Assembly (NCBI GenBank): GCA_031287525.1 | Contig: JAITSU010000026.1 | Coordinates: 1 to 64,000 of the forward strand | Reading direction: 5' to 3' | Length of the DNA stretch: 64,000 nt | DNA from: Zoogloeaceae bacterium | GTDB taxonomy: Bacteria > Pseudomonadota > Gammaproteobacteria > Burkholderiales > Rhodocyclaceae | Shown here: positions 53,806 to 63,379 of the stretch, piece by piece | Position numbering within the stretch: the first letter of the stretch is position 1 | Layout of the letters: every line of letters begins with the position of its first letter | Notes under the pieces: model-generated | What the model saw: only the letters and a program-made list of their open reading frames with translations | The model's database searches: none | Told to the model about the DNA's origin: nothing | Program-made: the position numbers and the translations under genes

Positions 53806-56800
53806 ATGGCGACGCTGACTTCGGGCAATTTTACGCGCGCAAATGTTCTGGCATGGCTGGGCGAAACCTTCGTCAAACGGGGTGACGCCTACGCGCAGCA
53901 AGATCGGGTCAGCCATCTGACGATGAGTGAATGTCGTATTGAAGCCGATGTGCAAGGGACGCAGCGCAAACCCTACGCTGTTCTGGCGCATATCTCTGAA
54001 GCCGGTCTTGTCTCCAGTTGCTCTTGTCCTGTCGGCGGGGATTGCAAGCATGTGGCGGCGATGTTGTTGAGCGCCCTGGCATCGCGCAGCGACCCGGAAC
54101 GGGTGTCGCCCGGCGTGTTGTCGTGGATTACCGACCTCAAGCATTTGAGTCTGGCGGTGGAAAAAAGTCGCAACGCCCAGCCCGTCAGCAAGCAACGCCT
54201 GTTTTATGTGCTGGATTGGGTGGGCGACGCGGTCGACATTACGGTGTACAAAGGCGACCGTCCCGGCAACTGCAATCGCTGGATGCTTTCGGAGCGCGTG
54301 TTGCTGCAACCGCCGCGTTTTGTTGATGAAGAAGACCTGCCCATTCTGCGCGAACTTTGGGTGATGCAGCCCCAGATGCGCGGTTGCAACGTCCGCCTGA
54401 ATACGGGCAAGCCTTCCGATTTGATGAGCAAAATTCTGGCAACCGGCCGCCTGTTCGCGGACGACATGGAAACCACACTGGCGCAAGGCGCGCCGCGCCC
54501 CGGCAAGGTCATCTGGCAGCATCAGACTTCCGGTCAGCAGCATCCGGTCATCGTGGCAGACCCGCCCGCGACGGTGGTCATCACGACCCATCCCTTGTGG
54601 TACGTGGACATCCAGCAAGCCTGCGTCGGGCCGCTGGAACTCGACATCGCGCTGGACGTGCTGCAAAAACTGCTGGCATTACCGCCGCTGTCGCAGCGGG
54701 AAGCGGCGCTGGTCGCGGAAGTGTTGAAAGAAGTCGCGCCGCAAGCGCCTCTGCCGCGCGCCGACAACAGCGCGCCGCCGCGCCCGATCAAGAGCGCCCC
54801 CAGAGGCGAGTTGCGGCTGGATTCGCTGCTGGTGTACAGCGCCCGCCCCTGGCGCGCGCATCCCGGCATTGATTACGACTATGCCGGTCACGCCTTCGAT
54901 TACGCCGAACCCATGTTGTGTTACGAAGAAGCGCGCCTCGCCTTTGACGACCCGCGCGAATTTGTCACCCTGCCCGGTGGTGAACTGATGCATATCCAGC
55001 GTCAGCCGGAAGCGGAAAAACGCTTGCTCGCCAGCCTGCGTAAAGTCGGTTTTCAAGCCGTGCCGCCCTACATTCTTTCCGTGCGCGGGCAACGTCCGGC
55101 GCATCTTTACAGCCTCGCCGCCGAACGGGATTGGGATGCGTTCATGCAGGAGGGCGTCGCCCAACTGGAAGCGACGGGCTGGCATGTGCGCTATGCCAGC
55201 GATTTTCGCCATCACTATCTGGAAGTGGAGGCATGGGACGCGAATGTAGATGAAACGGGTGGCGGCTGGCTCGACCTCGACATGGGCGTGCTGGTCGCGG
55301 GCGAACGTCTGCCGCTGGCGCCCATGCTCTCCGACTTGCTGCACCGCGAACCGCGCTGGTTGGACGCCATTTCGCTTGCTGACATTGGCGACGATGAAAA
55401 TGTGGCGCTGTTTACCGAAGACGGTCGCCGTCTGCGCGTCAAGGCGGAACGCGTCAAGTCCATTGCCAGGCTGCTGATTGACCTTTTCGACGGCTACCGC
55501 GAAGGCCCTTTGCGCCTTTCCCGCTTCGACGCGGCAAGGCTGGATATTCTGCAAGACACCCGTCGCTGGCAGTTCAAAGGCTCCGACGCGGTGCTGCAAC
55601 TGGCGGAACGCCTGCGGACCAGTCAGGGCGTGCGGGACATCGAGCCGCCCAAAGGCTTGCGTCTGGAATTGCGTGATTACCAGCGTACCGGCTTGTCGTG
55701 GCTGCAATATCTGCGCGAACACAAGCTCTCCGGCATCCTTGCCGATGACATGGGCTTGGGCAAAACCGCGCAAACGCTGGCGCATCTGCTGGTCGAAAAA
55801 GAAGCCGGTCGCCTCACCCATCCCGCGCTGATTGTGTTGCCCACCTCGCTGGTCTTCAACTGGAAAAACGAAGCCGCCCGCTTCGCGCCCGATTTGAAAA
55901 TTCTGAGCCTGCACGGACAAGCGCGGCGGGAACGCTTTTCCGCCATTCCCGAACATGACGTGGTGCTCACCACCTACCCGCTGCTCTGGCGCGACGGCGA
56001 ACTGCTGCGCGCCCATGAATATCACATGCTGGTGCTGGACGAAGCGCAGACCGTGAAAAACGCCCACAGCAAGGGCGCGGGCGAAGTGCGAAAAATCCAG
56101 ACCCAACACCGCCTCTGTCTGACCGGCACGCCGCTGGAAAATCATCTGGGCGAACTATGGACGCAATTCGATTTCCTGCTGCCGGGCTTTTTGGGCGACG
56201 CCAAAAGTTTTACCCGCCTCTGGCGCAACCCCATCGAAAAACACGGCGACCTGCTGCGTCGCAACGTGTTGGCGCGGCGCATCCGCCCCTTCATCCTGCG
56301 TCGCAAAAAAGACGAAGTGGCGACCGAACTGCCGCCCAAGACCACCATCATCCGCACCGTGGAGTTAGTCGGCGCGCAGCGCGATTTGTATGAAACCGTG
56401 CGCGCCGCGATGGATGAAAAAGTGCGCGCCGAAATCGCCTATCGCGGTTTTACGCGCAGCCAGATTGTCATCCTCGACGCGCTCCTGAAACTGCGACAAG
56501 TCTGCTGTGACCCGCGCCTGGTCAAATCTTCCGTCGCCCGCAAGGTGAAGGAACGCGCCAAACTCGACCTGCTCATGGACATGCTGCCGGAAATGGTCGA
56601 AGAAGGGCGACGCATTCTGGTGTTCTCGCAATTTACCGCCATGCTCGATTTAATCCAGAGCGAACTCGACGCGGCGGGTTTGAAATACCTGCTCCTGACC
56701 GGCGAAACCAAAGACCGCGAAACTCCGATTCAGGCGTTTCAGGCAGGCGAAGCGCCGATTTTTCTCATCAGCCTGAAAGCGGGCGGCGTCGGACTCAACC

Positions 56801-57069
56801 TCACGGCGGCGGATACCGTCATCCACTACGACCCCTGGTGGAATCCGGCGGTAGAAAATCAGGCCACCGACCGCGCCCACCGCCTGGGGCAAGACAAACC
56901 CGTGTTCGTGTACAAACTGATTGCGGCAGGCAGCATCGAAGAAAAAATCCTCGCCATGCAGGAACAAAAAGCCGAACTCGCGGCGGGGATACTCTCGGAT
57001 GAACACAAAGGGGATGTTAAATTTGGCGAAGCGGATATTGCGGCGTTGTTTGAACCGTTGCCGAGGTAA
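53806..57069 (+). CDS. SWIM-zinc-finger SNF2-family helicase
   Basis: A 1087-residue Swi2/Snf2 ATPase of the bacterial RapA/HepA-like group, predicted to remodel DNA- or RNA-polymerase-bound complexes. The N-terminus has a SWIM zinc finger (C-S-C..C-x-H within CSCPVGGDCKHVAAM, about 70-85), then a long family-specific region, then the helicase core from about 620: DDMGLGKTAQTLAHL (Walker A region), VLDEAQTVKNAHSK (Walker B), SQFTAMLDLIQSEL and AGGVGLNLTAADTVIHYDPWWNP (motifs V and VI region). It probably shares a transcript with ubiB. Confidence 0.92.
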   Translation: MATLTSGNFTRANVLAWLGETFVKRGDAYAQQDRVSHLTMSECRIEADVQGTQRKPYAVLAHISEAGLVSSCSCPVGGDCKHVAAMLLSALASRSDPERVSPGVLSWITDLKHLSLAVEKSRNAQPVSKQRLFYVLDWVGDAVDITVYKGDRPGNCNRWMLSERVLLQPPRFVDEEDLPILRELWVMQPQMRGCNVRLNTGKPSDLMSKILATGRLFADDMETTLAQGAPRPGKVIWQHQTSGQQHPVIVADPPATVVITTHPLWYVDIQQACVGPLELDIALDVLQKLLALPPLSQREAALVAEVLKEVAPQAPLPRADNSAPPRPIKSAPRGELRLDSLLVYSARPWRAHPGIDYDYAGHAFDYAEPMLCYEEARLAFDDPREFVTLPGGELMHIQRQPEAEKRLLASLRKVGFQAVPPYILSVRGQRPAHLYSLAAERDWDAFMQEGVAQLEATGWHVRYASDFRHHYLEVEAWDANVDETGGGWLDLDMGVLVAGERLPLAPMLSDLLHREPRWLDAISLADIGDDENVALFTEDGRRLRVKAERVKSIARLLIDLFDGYREGPLRLSRFDAARLDILQDTRRWQFKGSDAVLQLAERLRTSQGVRDIEPPKGLRLELRDYQRTGLSWLQYLREHKLSGILADDMGLGKTAQTLAHLLVEKEAGRLTHPALIVLPTSLVFNWKNEAARFAPDLKILSLHGQARRERFSAIPEHDVVLTTYPLLWRDGELLRAHEYHMLVLDEAQTVKNAHSKGAGEVRKIQTQHRLCLTGTPLENHLGELWTQFDFLLPGFLGDAKSFTRLWRNPIEKHGDLLRRNVLARRIRPFILRRKKDEVATELPPKTTIIRTVELVGAQRDLYETVRAAMDEKVRAEIAYRGFTRSQIVILDALLKLRQVCCDPRLVKSSVARKVKERAKLDLLMDMLPEMVEEGRRILVFSQFTAMLDLIQSELDAAGLKYLLLTGETKDRETPIQAFQAGEAPIFLISLKAGGVGLNLTAADTVIHYDPWWNPAVENQATDRAHRLGQDKPVFVYKLIAAGSIEEKILAMQEQKAELAAGILSDEHKGDVKFGEADIAALFEPLPR

Positions 57070-57105
57070 GTCTATGGAGAAGCGTGTGGTGAAGCGCGTT
57101 TTACC

Positions 57106-57648
57106 CTACGCCGTCTCCCAACCAAGCGCCTTTTCCTGCCGCTGGATATAGAGGTTTTCGGCAATCCTGATGTTCTGTTGCCGCGCCTGAATGATGGCTT
57201 TTTCGTGGTCGTCTGATTTTGTCTTGTCGGAGTTCAGCAAGCGGGCAATGTGGGAGCGAAAGGCGATTCTCGCCCCGTCCAGCGGCAAATCGCGGGTATC
57301 TCGCAGCTTTCGTTGTGCGTTGGAGAGGTTGATTTCCTTGTATCTTTTCGGCTTGCCCACCAAACCGATATTGGTTTCAATCGCTTCCAGTTCTTCCAGC
57401 GCGGTTGTCAGGCTGGACGCCATGTTTTTGCTGTTGGCATGTTCTTTGAGGTCGAACTGAACAAGTGATTTTTCAGCGGCGATGATGCGTTCAAGGTTTC
57501 CCGATTGTCCTGTTGCTTTCAAGCCGGACAACATCTTTTGTCTGGCTTGTGTACGAGCTTGCGCCAATTCTGTGGCTTCAAGTTTTTGCGTGAAAAACTT
57601 TTCTCTGGCAGCTATTTTTGTCAGAGAATCCGCAATCGTTTCTGTCAT
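57106..57648 (-). CDS. Unknown helical protein
   Basis: A 180-residue, charged, almost wholly helical protein rich in A, K, E, Q, with likely coiled coil through the first half (LEATELAQARTQARQKML, ALEELEAIETNIG). No signal peptide, membrane span or enzyme motif. The start overlaps the stop of the 82-residue gene upstream (ATGA), so the two form a tight pair. I do not recognise either. The pair lies between the helicase gene and dgkA-uvrA and may be an accessory two-gene unit. Confidence 0.6.
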   Translation of the reverse strand: MTETIADSLTKIAAREKFFTQKLEATELAQARTQARQKMLSGLKATGQSGNLERIIAAEKSLVQFDLKEHANSKNMASSLTTALEELEAIETNIGLVGKPKRYKEINLSNAQRKLRDTRDLPLDGARIAFRSHIARLLNSDKTKSDDHEKAIIQARQQNIRIAENLYIQRQEKALGWETA

Positions 57649-57893
57649 AGCCTGAACCCTTTGGCTTTGAGAAATTCCTCATTACAGCCAATTTTCAGAA
57701 TGTCTTTACAGGCTTGCGGCAGTTCTGCCAGCGCCAGCCATGCCCATCCAGCTTCGTCATCGCCCGCCTCATCTGCTGCCTGGGACTCAAAAACAAAAAC
57801 CGTGTCTTGCCCCAAATGCATCAAACCATTCCTTTTCTCTTCGGTCATGTAACTACGTGGCAAGGGGCGGTCAAGGGGGGTTGTGGTGTTCAT
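57645..57893 (-). CDS. Unknown small acidic protein
   Basis: An 82-residue protein with a central acidic patch (ADEAGDDEAGWAW) and a C-terminal LKIGCNEEFLKAKGF segment. It is followed with a 4-base overlap by the 180-residue helical protein. The ATG at 57893 was chosen; a second ATG at 57848 would shorten it to 67 residues. No family recognised. A small acidic protein coupled to a basic helical one could be a partner pair, but nothing in the sequence proves this. Confidence 0.5.
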   Translation of the reverse strand: MNTTTPLDRPLPRSYMTEEKRNGLMHLGQDTVFVFESQAADEAGDDEAGWAWLALAELPQACKDILKIGCNEEFLKAKGFRL

Positions 57894-57956
57894 TTGGACA
57901 TTCTCCGGTCAATCAATGTGTGCAGTATACAGCTTGCCATTTTCATGAGGAACGCT

Positions 57957-58358
57957 TCACCCCAACAGCACAAACCCCCACACCACCGCCGCCAGCGACA
58001 AACTGACAAAAACGGCGGCGCTGCCTAAATCCTTGGCGCGACCGGCGAGGGCGTGGACTTCAGGGGAGGTTTTGTCGACGATGGCTTCGATGGCGGAGTT
58101 CAGCAGTTCGGTGATCAGGATGATGAACAGGCTGCCGACCAGGAGGGCGCGCTCAATGCCGGTTTTGCCGAGGTAAAGTCCCAGCGGCAGGGCGACGATG
58201 ACGAGGGCGAGTTCCTGCCGGAAGGCGGCTTCGTGTTGCCAGGCGGCCTTGAAGCCCTTGGCGGAGTATTTCAGGGCGTTGATGAGGCGAGCCAGACCGG
58301 GCCTGCTTTTCAGGCGCGAGGCGTCAGAGGGGTCGGGGGGATTCAAGGGCGCGGTCAT
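57957..58358 (-). CDS. dgkA: Diacylglycerol kinase DgkA
   Basis: Small integral membrane kinase that phosphorylates diacylglycerol (or undecaprenol in some relatives) and recycles lipid from envelope synthesis. The 133 residues have a soluble N-terminal helix, three spans (about 50-68, 71-92 and 112-131) and the catalytic signature [34 protein letters not shown]. The start overlaps the uvrA stop (ATGA), so it is co-translated with uvrA. Confidence 0.94.
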   Translation of the reverse strand: MTAPLNPPDPSDASRLKSRPGLARLINALKYSAKGFKAAWQHEAAFRQELALVIVALPLGLYLGKTGIERALLVGSLFIILITELLNSAIEAIVDKTSPEVHALAGRAKDLGSAAVFVSLSLAAVVWGFVLLG

Positions 58359-61198
58359 GGTTGGCGTTCCAGCAGCGGTTGCAAAAATTTTCCGGTGTAG
58401 CTTTCCTTTGTCGCGGCGACGGTTTCCGGTGTGCCGGCGACGAGGATGCGTCCGCCGCCGTCGCCGCCTTCCGGTCCCAGGTCAATCAGCCAGTCGGCGG
58501 TCTTGATGACATCGAGATTGTGTTCGATGACGACGACGGTGTTGCCGTGTTCAACGAGGCGGCGCAGCACGGAGAGCAGCATTTCGATGTCGGCGAAGTG
58601 CAGTCCGGTGGTGGGTTCGTCGAGAATATACAGGGTGCGTCCGGTGTCGCGCTTGGAAAGTTCCAGCGCCAGTTTGACGCGCTGCGCCTCGCCGCCGGAG
58701 AGGGTGGTGGCGCTTTGCCCCAGGGTGATGTAGCTCAAACCCACATCCACCAGTGTTTTCAGCTTGCGGGCGACGTTGGGTACGGGGGCGAAGAATTCGT
58801 GCGCCGCTTCCACGGTCATTTCCAGAATCTCGTAGATGTTCTTGCCCTTGTACTGGATTTCCAGGGTTTCGCGGTTGTAACGTTTGCCGTGGCAGACATC
58901 GCAGGGGACGTAGATGTCAGGCAGAAAGTGCATTTCTACCTTGATGACGCCATCGCCCTGACAGGCTTCGCAGCGTCCGCCCTTGACGTTGAAGGAAAAA
59001 CGCCCCGGCGCGTAGCCTCTGGCGCGGGCTTCTTGCATCTGCGCGAAAAGTTCGCGGATGGGCGTGAGCAGTCCGGTGTAGGTGGCGGGATTGGAGCGCG
59101 GCGTGCGCCCGATGGGTGCCTGGTCGACGCTGATGACTTTATCAAACTGTTCAAGTCCTTCGATGCGCTCGTGCGCGGCGGGTTCGGCGTTGCTGCGGTG
59201 AATCTCATGCGCGGCGGCGGCGTACAGGGTGTCGTTGATGAGCGTCGATTTGCCGGAGCCGGAAACGCCAGTAACGCAAGTCAACAGACCGATGGGAAGC
59301 GTGAGGTCGACATTTTTCAGGTTGTTGCCGGAAGCCCCGATGACGCGCAACCGCTTTTCAGGGTCAGAGAGCTTGGCGGGGCGGCGTTTGGATGGCACGG
59401 CGATTTGCCGCCGACCGGAAAGATACGCGCCCGTGAGGGATTCAGGGTGGGCGGCGATTTCAGCGGGGGTGCCGCTGGCAATGATGTTGCCGCCATGCGC
59501 GCCCGCGCCCGCGCCGATGTCGACCACGTAATCGGCGCTGCGAATGGCGTCTTCGTCGTGCTCGACCACAATCACCGTGTTGCCCATGTCGCGCAGCCGT
59601 TTCAGGGTTTGCAGCAGGCGGTCATTATCGCGCTGATGCAAGCCGATGGAAGGCTCATCCAGCACATACATCACGCCGGTCAGCCCCGAACCAATCTGGC
59701 TCGCCAGCCGGATACGCTGCGATTCGCCGCCGGAGAGGGTTTCCGCCGAGCGTTCCAGCGTCAGGTAATCCAGCCCCACGTTGATGAGAAATTGCAGACG
59801 GGCGGTGATTTCTTTCAGGATTTTTTCCGCCACCTGCGCCTTGTTGCCCTGCAATTCCAGATGCTCGACAAAATCCACCGCCGCCCGCAGGGGCAGACGA
59901 TTGATGTCGTGCAGGGTCTTCGCCTGCTGCCCGTTGCCCACGCGCACATTGCGCGCTTCCTTTTTCAGACGACTGCCCTCGCAATGCGGGCAGGTCTGGT
60001 TGCTGATGAACCGCGCCAGTTCCTCGCGCGCGGCGAGGGAATCGGTTTCCCGATAACGACGCTCGAAATTCCGCGCGATGCCCTCAAACGGGTGTTCCTT
60101 GACGACATGCCGCCCATGCGCCGGATAGACAAAGCGAATCGCCTCGCGCCCTGAACCGTAGAGAATCGCCTTCTGCGCTTCCGGCGACAAGTCCGCAAAG
60201 GGCGTATCGACTTCAAAGCCGTAATGCTCCGCCAGCGCGACAATCAGCGGGAAATAAAACGAATTGCGCCTGTCCCAACCCTTGATGGCGCCCGCCGCCA
60301 GCGACAAATGCGGCTGCTCCACAATCTTGCGCGCGTCGAACACCTGAATCGCCCCCAGCCCGTCGCAATGCGGGCAAGCGCCGACCGGATTGTTGAAGGA
60401 AAACAGGCGCGGCTCCAGTTCCGACAGGGAATAGGAACAGGCAGGACAGGCAAAACGGGCGGAAAACACGTGCTCGACGCCGGAATCCATTTCCAGCGCG
60501 ATGGCGCGTCCCTCGGCGTGGCGCAACGCCGTTTCAAACGATTCCGCCAAACGCTGGCGCATGTCCGGGCGTACTTTCAGGCGGTCGACCACCACATCCA
60601 CACTATGCTTGTGCGTCTTGGCGAGTTTGGGCAGCGCGTCCATCTCGTAAATCTGCCCGTCAATCCGCAGCCGCGCAAACCCCTGCGCGCGCAGTTCGGC
60701 GAACAAATCCATCTGCTCGCCCTTGCGATTCGCCACCACGGGCGCCAATACCATCAATCGGCGCTCTTCCGGCAAGGCGAGCACATGATCGACCATCTGC
60801 GAAACCGTCTGCGCCGCCAGCGGCAGCCCGTGCTCCGGGCAATACGGCGTACCCGTGCGGGCAAACAGCAGCCGCAGATAATCGTGAATCTCCGTTACTG
60901 TGCCGACCGTCGAACGCGGATTATGGCTGGTCGCCTTCTGTTCAATGGAAATGGCGGGCGACAACCCCTCAATCAGGTCGACATCCGGCTTCTCCATCAA
61001 CTGCAAAAACTGCCGCGCATAAGCGGAGAGCGACTCCACATACCGCCGCTGCCCCTCGGCGTAGAGCGTGTCAAACGCCAGCGAAGACTTGCCCGAACCG
61101 GATAATCCGGTAATGACAATCAGCTTGTCGCGGGGCAGGTCGAGGCTGATGTTCTTCAGATTGTGCGTGCGCGCGCCACGTATTTTGATAACGTCCAT
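58355..61198 (-). CDS. uvrA: Excinuclease ABC subunit A (UvrA)
   Basis: DNA damage recognition ATPase of nucleotide excision repair, 947 residues. Two ABC modules with Walker [10 protein letters not shown] (31-39) and GVSGSGKST, two LSGGE signature motifs, and zinc fingers from CPAC...CPHC and CEAC...CDVC. The ATG at 61198 ([16 protein letters not shown]) is the family start; an in-frame upstream start adds 12 residues without family character. No LexA box of the enterobacterial type was seen upstream; an inverted repeat lies at 61240-61265. Confidence 0.96.
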   Translation of the reverse strand: MDVIKIRGARTHNLKNISLDLPRDKLIVITGLSGSGKSSLAFDTLYAEGQRRYVESLSAYARQFLQLMEKPDVDLIEGLSPAISIEQKATSHNPRSTVGTVTEIHDYLRLLFARTGTPYCPEHGLPLAAQTVSQMVDHVLALPEERRLMVLAPVVANRKGEQMDLFAELRAQGFARLRIDGQIYEMDALPKLAKTHKHSVDVVVDRLKVRPDMRQRLAESFETALRHAEGRAIALEMDSGVEHVFSARFACPACSYSLSELEPRLFSFNNPVGACPHCDGLGAIQVFDARKIVEQPHLSLAAGAIKGWDRRNSFYFPLIVALAEHYGFEVDTPFADLSPEAQKAILYGSGREAIRFVYPAHGRHVVKEHPFEGIARNFERRYRETDSLAAREELARFISNQTCPHCEGSRLKKEARNVRVGNGQQAKTLHDINRLPLRAAVDFVEHLELQGNKAQVAEKILKEITARLQFLINVGLDYLTLERSAETLSGGESQRIRLASQIGSGLTGVMYVLDEPSIGLHQRDNDRLLQTLKRLRDMGNTVIVVEHDEDAIRSADYVVDIGAGAGAHGGNIIASGTPAEIAAHPESLTGAYLSGRRQIAVPSKRRPAKLSDPEKRLRVIGASGNNLKNVDLTLPIGLLTCVTGVSGSGKSTLINDTLYAAAAHEIHRSNAEPAAHERIEGLEQFDKVISVDQAPIGRTPRSNPATYTGLLTPIRELFAQMQEARARGYAPGRFSFNVKGGRCEACQGDGVIKVEMHFLPDIYVPCDVCHGKRYNRETLEIQYKGKNIYEILEMTVEAAHEFFAPVPNVARKLKTLVDVGLSYITLGQSATTLSGGEAQRVKLALELSKRDTGRTLYILDEPTTGLHFADIEMLLSVLRRLVEHGNTVVVIEHNLDVIKTADWLIDLGPEGGDGGGRILVAGTPETVAATKESYTGKFLQPLLERQP

Positions 61199-61239
61199 GA
61201 GTAGAAGGATTCCAAGTGTGCGAGGAAAGAGCATAACAT

Positions 61240-61265
61240 TGCGGCAAGTTGGTAATGTTGCCGCA
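61240..61265. promoter_or_regulatory. Inverted repeat upstream of uvrA
   Basis: TGCGGCAA (61240-61247) and TTGCCGCA (61258-61265) are perfect inverted arms separated by ten bases, about 42-67 bases before the uvrA start. A second overlapping pair, AACATT and AATGTT, could form an alternative fold. This may be an operator or an attenuator. Confidence 0.4.
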
Positions 61266-61362
61266 TGCTACTATTATCGAATGGCAAAAGCAGAAATCCG
61301 GCGATTCGTCAATAATATGTAAGTGTTGGCAGATGAAAATGTTCAGGGCAATAGATCATATT

Positions 61363-63171
61363 TCATGCTTCCGGCTCTGCGCCATTTTGATGAACAGTCC
61401 TGAACAATTCCGATAACAGGTCGAGTTTACTGCGGACTTCGACTTGTGCTTTGTTAGATAGTTCAGCATATGGTACTAAGCGGTGCAATTCTCCCTTTGT
61501 TAACAGCATTGCCCCACCCAATCTTTGCGCCAAGTATCTGAAAAAATCTTCGGCCAGGATGCTCAACTTACAACGTTCGGTCTTGGCCTCCCACACGAGC
61601 CGTGCCACTTCAGGAGGTGACTTCTGCCACGCCTCGTAATCAGTAATATTGTTGTCAAAGACCTTTGTGATAAGTGTTTCCGCCAGTGCCTTGTCAATGG
61701 CTGTATGAGCTTGCTGGGTAAACAGATCATCTGTCGGGTATTGACTTAATGCATATTGGCGCAGCAGTTCCGGTGTAATAAAATAGTTCTCTGACTCGTA
61801 ACGACGCCAGTAACGAATTTTTAATGCGCCTTCATCACGATCTTGCCGATTTTGCCCATCATTATCAAGGATGGCCAGACCTGTTAGCTGGGGAAGTAGT
61901 CCGCGTAAACTATTGAAATGATCGCGTGGCGTTACGCCAAACCCGCCTTCGACACGCTCTAGTTCGGCATCAATATCCTGTTGTGGATAATTGTTTTGTA
62001 CATAGAACGTATTGATGCGCTCATCCCATTCATTTGCTACTGGATGTTCCAACCGTTTGGCTAAAGCTCGCAGCATATCTATGTCAGTACCGCCCTCAAC
62101 GTACAACACATAACCACGTTCTCGCGCTTTTACATAATGTTCTGCACCAAAGTGCTTCAGGTTATTACGAATATCCAGTTTTTTCGCCAAGTCGTCCGCA
62201 TGACCTTCAAGCAGCAAAGTCAGATTGTTGTCTAATGCCTCATCGAGAATTATTTCTGAATGCGTGACCATCACTGCCTGGGAACCATTTTCACTGGCGA
62301 TGTCGCGTAGTAGTACATATACTTGTTTTTGGCGCAGAATTTCTAAATGCGCATCTGGTTCATCGACAAGCAGCACACTACCCTTATGCGAATACAAGTA
62401 GGCAAACACCAACAGCATTTGCAAAAAACCGCGCCCTGCGGACGAGATGTCCAACAAATCCTTTACATCTGGTTGGCGGTAAGTCAAGGCGATGCTACCG
62501 CGTGCAGTTTCTTGCGGAGTTTCCAATTTCGCATTAAAGAGACGGTTCATCAGTGTGACGATGCGTTGCCAATCCTGGGGGGAGGACTTAACTACGGATA
62601 GGCACAGGTTGCGTAGCACGTCAGCTGTGCGCCCTTGTCCTAACAACACATCCACTCGACCAGGTTGCAAAATAGGTTCTTCGGTATCCAGCCCTGACAT
62701 GGGATATAGCAGTTCTACGTTCAGCGCTGCAACATGGGCAATCAAATCCATTTTGGTCATCACTGATTCATCTGGTGAGCAGTACACTAACTCGTCGCCT
62801 TGGTTGCGAAAACGCATGGGTAAAGCGTGAACCTTACCTTTGAATTCCACGCCCACAGTGATGATGAGTGGAATATCCTTGTTGCCCTTGCGCACCAGTG
62901 TGTTATGCCAAAAGAATCGAGTGCGCTGTACTGGCACAGCAACGATACTCAGGCGGTTCAATGAAGTGGCGGTACGTTCTTTCGCGGATGAGTCTTTGCG
63001 CGCGTCGTACCAGGTACGCACTGCCTGTGACCACAGGGCGAGTGCCTGGATGGCGCTGGTCTTGCCGCAGTTGTTGGGACCAATTAGTACAGCGGGATGA
63101 TCCAGCTCAATGCGCTGCCGTTCTCCAAAACGCTTGAAGTGCTCGATTTCAAGATAATGCAACAGGCGCAT
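61363..63171 (-). CDS. OLD-like AAA ATPase with TOPRIM nuclease domain
   Basis: A 602-residue protein combining an SMC/ABC-like ATPase with a TOPRIM domain, the plan of OLD-family endonucleases and GajA. Walker A is GPNNCGKTS (31-39), the ABC-type signature region DISSAGRGFLQML, Walker B VLLVDEPDAHL, followed by a His switch in MVTHSEIIL. TOPRIM residues are E in VLYVEGGTDIDML and the D-x-D in LAILDNDGQ. No GajB-like helicase lies next to it, so it is a solitary OLD. It interrupts the usual uvrA/MFS neighbourhood, suggesting an acquired defence gene. The ATG at 63171 was chosen. Confidence 0.88.
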   Translation of the reverse strand: MRLLHYLEIEHFKRFGERQRIELDHPAVLIGPNNCGKTSAIQALALWSQAVRTWYDARKDSSAKERTATSLNRLSIVAVPVQRTRFFWHNTLVRKGNKDIPLIITVGVEFKGKVHALPMRFRNQGDELVYCSPDESVMTKMDLIAHVAALNVELLYPMSGLDTEEPILQPGRVDVLLGQGRTADVLRNLCLSVVKSSPQDWQRIVTLMNRLFNAKLETPQETARGSIALTYRQPDVKDLLDISSAGRGFLQMLLVFAYLYSHKGSVLLVDEPDAHLEILRQKQVYVLLRDIASENGSQAVMVTHSEIILDEALDNNLTLLLEGHADDLAKKLDIRNNLKHFGAEHYVKARERGYVLYVEGGTDIDMLRALAKRLEHPVANEWDERINTFYVQNNYPQQDIDAELERVEGGFGVTPRDHFNSLRGLLPQLTGLAILDNDGQNRQDRDEGALKIRYWRRYESENYFITPELLRQYALSQYPTDDLFTQQAHTAIDKALAETLITKVFDNNITDYEAWQKSPPEVARLVWEAKTERCKLSILAEDFFRYLAQRLGGAMLLTKGELHRLVPYAELSNKAQVEVRSKLDLLSELFRTVHQNGAEPEA

Positions 63172-63379
63172 GGTCAAATATCCCCTTTGGGTTGTGGTGT
63201 CGCTTGGTCTTGTTCAGTATTCTATACGTTGCCATAGAAGCCACGCATGATGGTATTTGAGTTAATCCAATTATCATCGACACGCTTTGCATGGTCAGTA
63301 CGTATGACGCGAAAACTGTTAATATAGCCGCCTTTGTCCGTTCCTGTCACATGTCTTTTTTGTTTTTTTCCCCTTGCAT
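63172..63379. other. Divergent intergenic region, OLD-like gene and MFS gene
   Basis: About 208 bases of relatively AT-rich DNA. On the minus strand AAGGGGA lies at a usable distance before the OLD-like ATG. A T-rich stretch (63348-63370) precedes the MFS gene. No clear promoter pair or repeat was recognised. Confidence 0.35.

Noticed and set aside
58361..60154. 597-codon plus-strand frame opposite uvrA
   Set aside because: Shadow of uvrA; no ribosome site or recognisable domain.
61199..61300. Search for a LexA box before uvrA
   Set aside because: No CTGT-N8-ACAG-like site was found; only the inverted repeat at 61240-61265.
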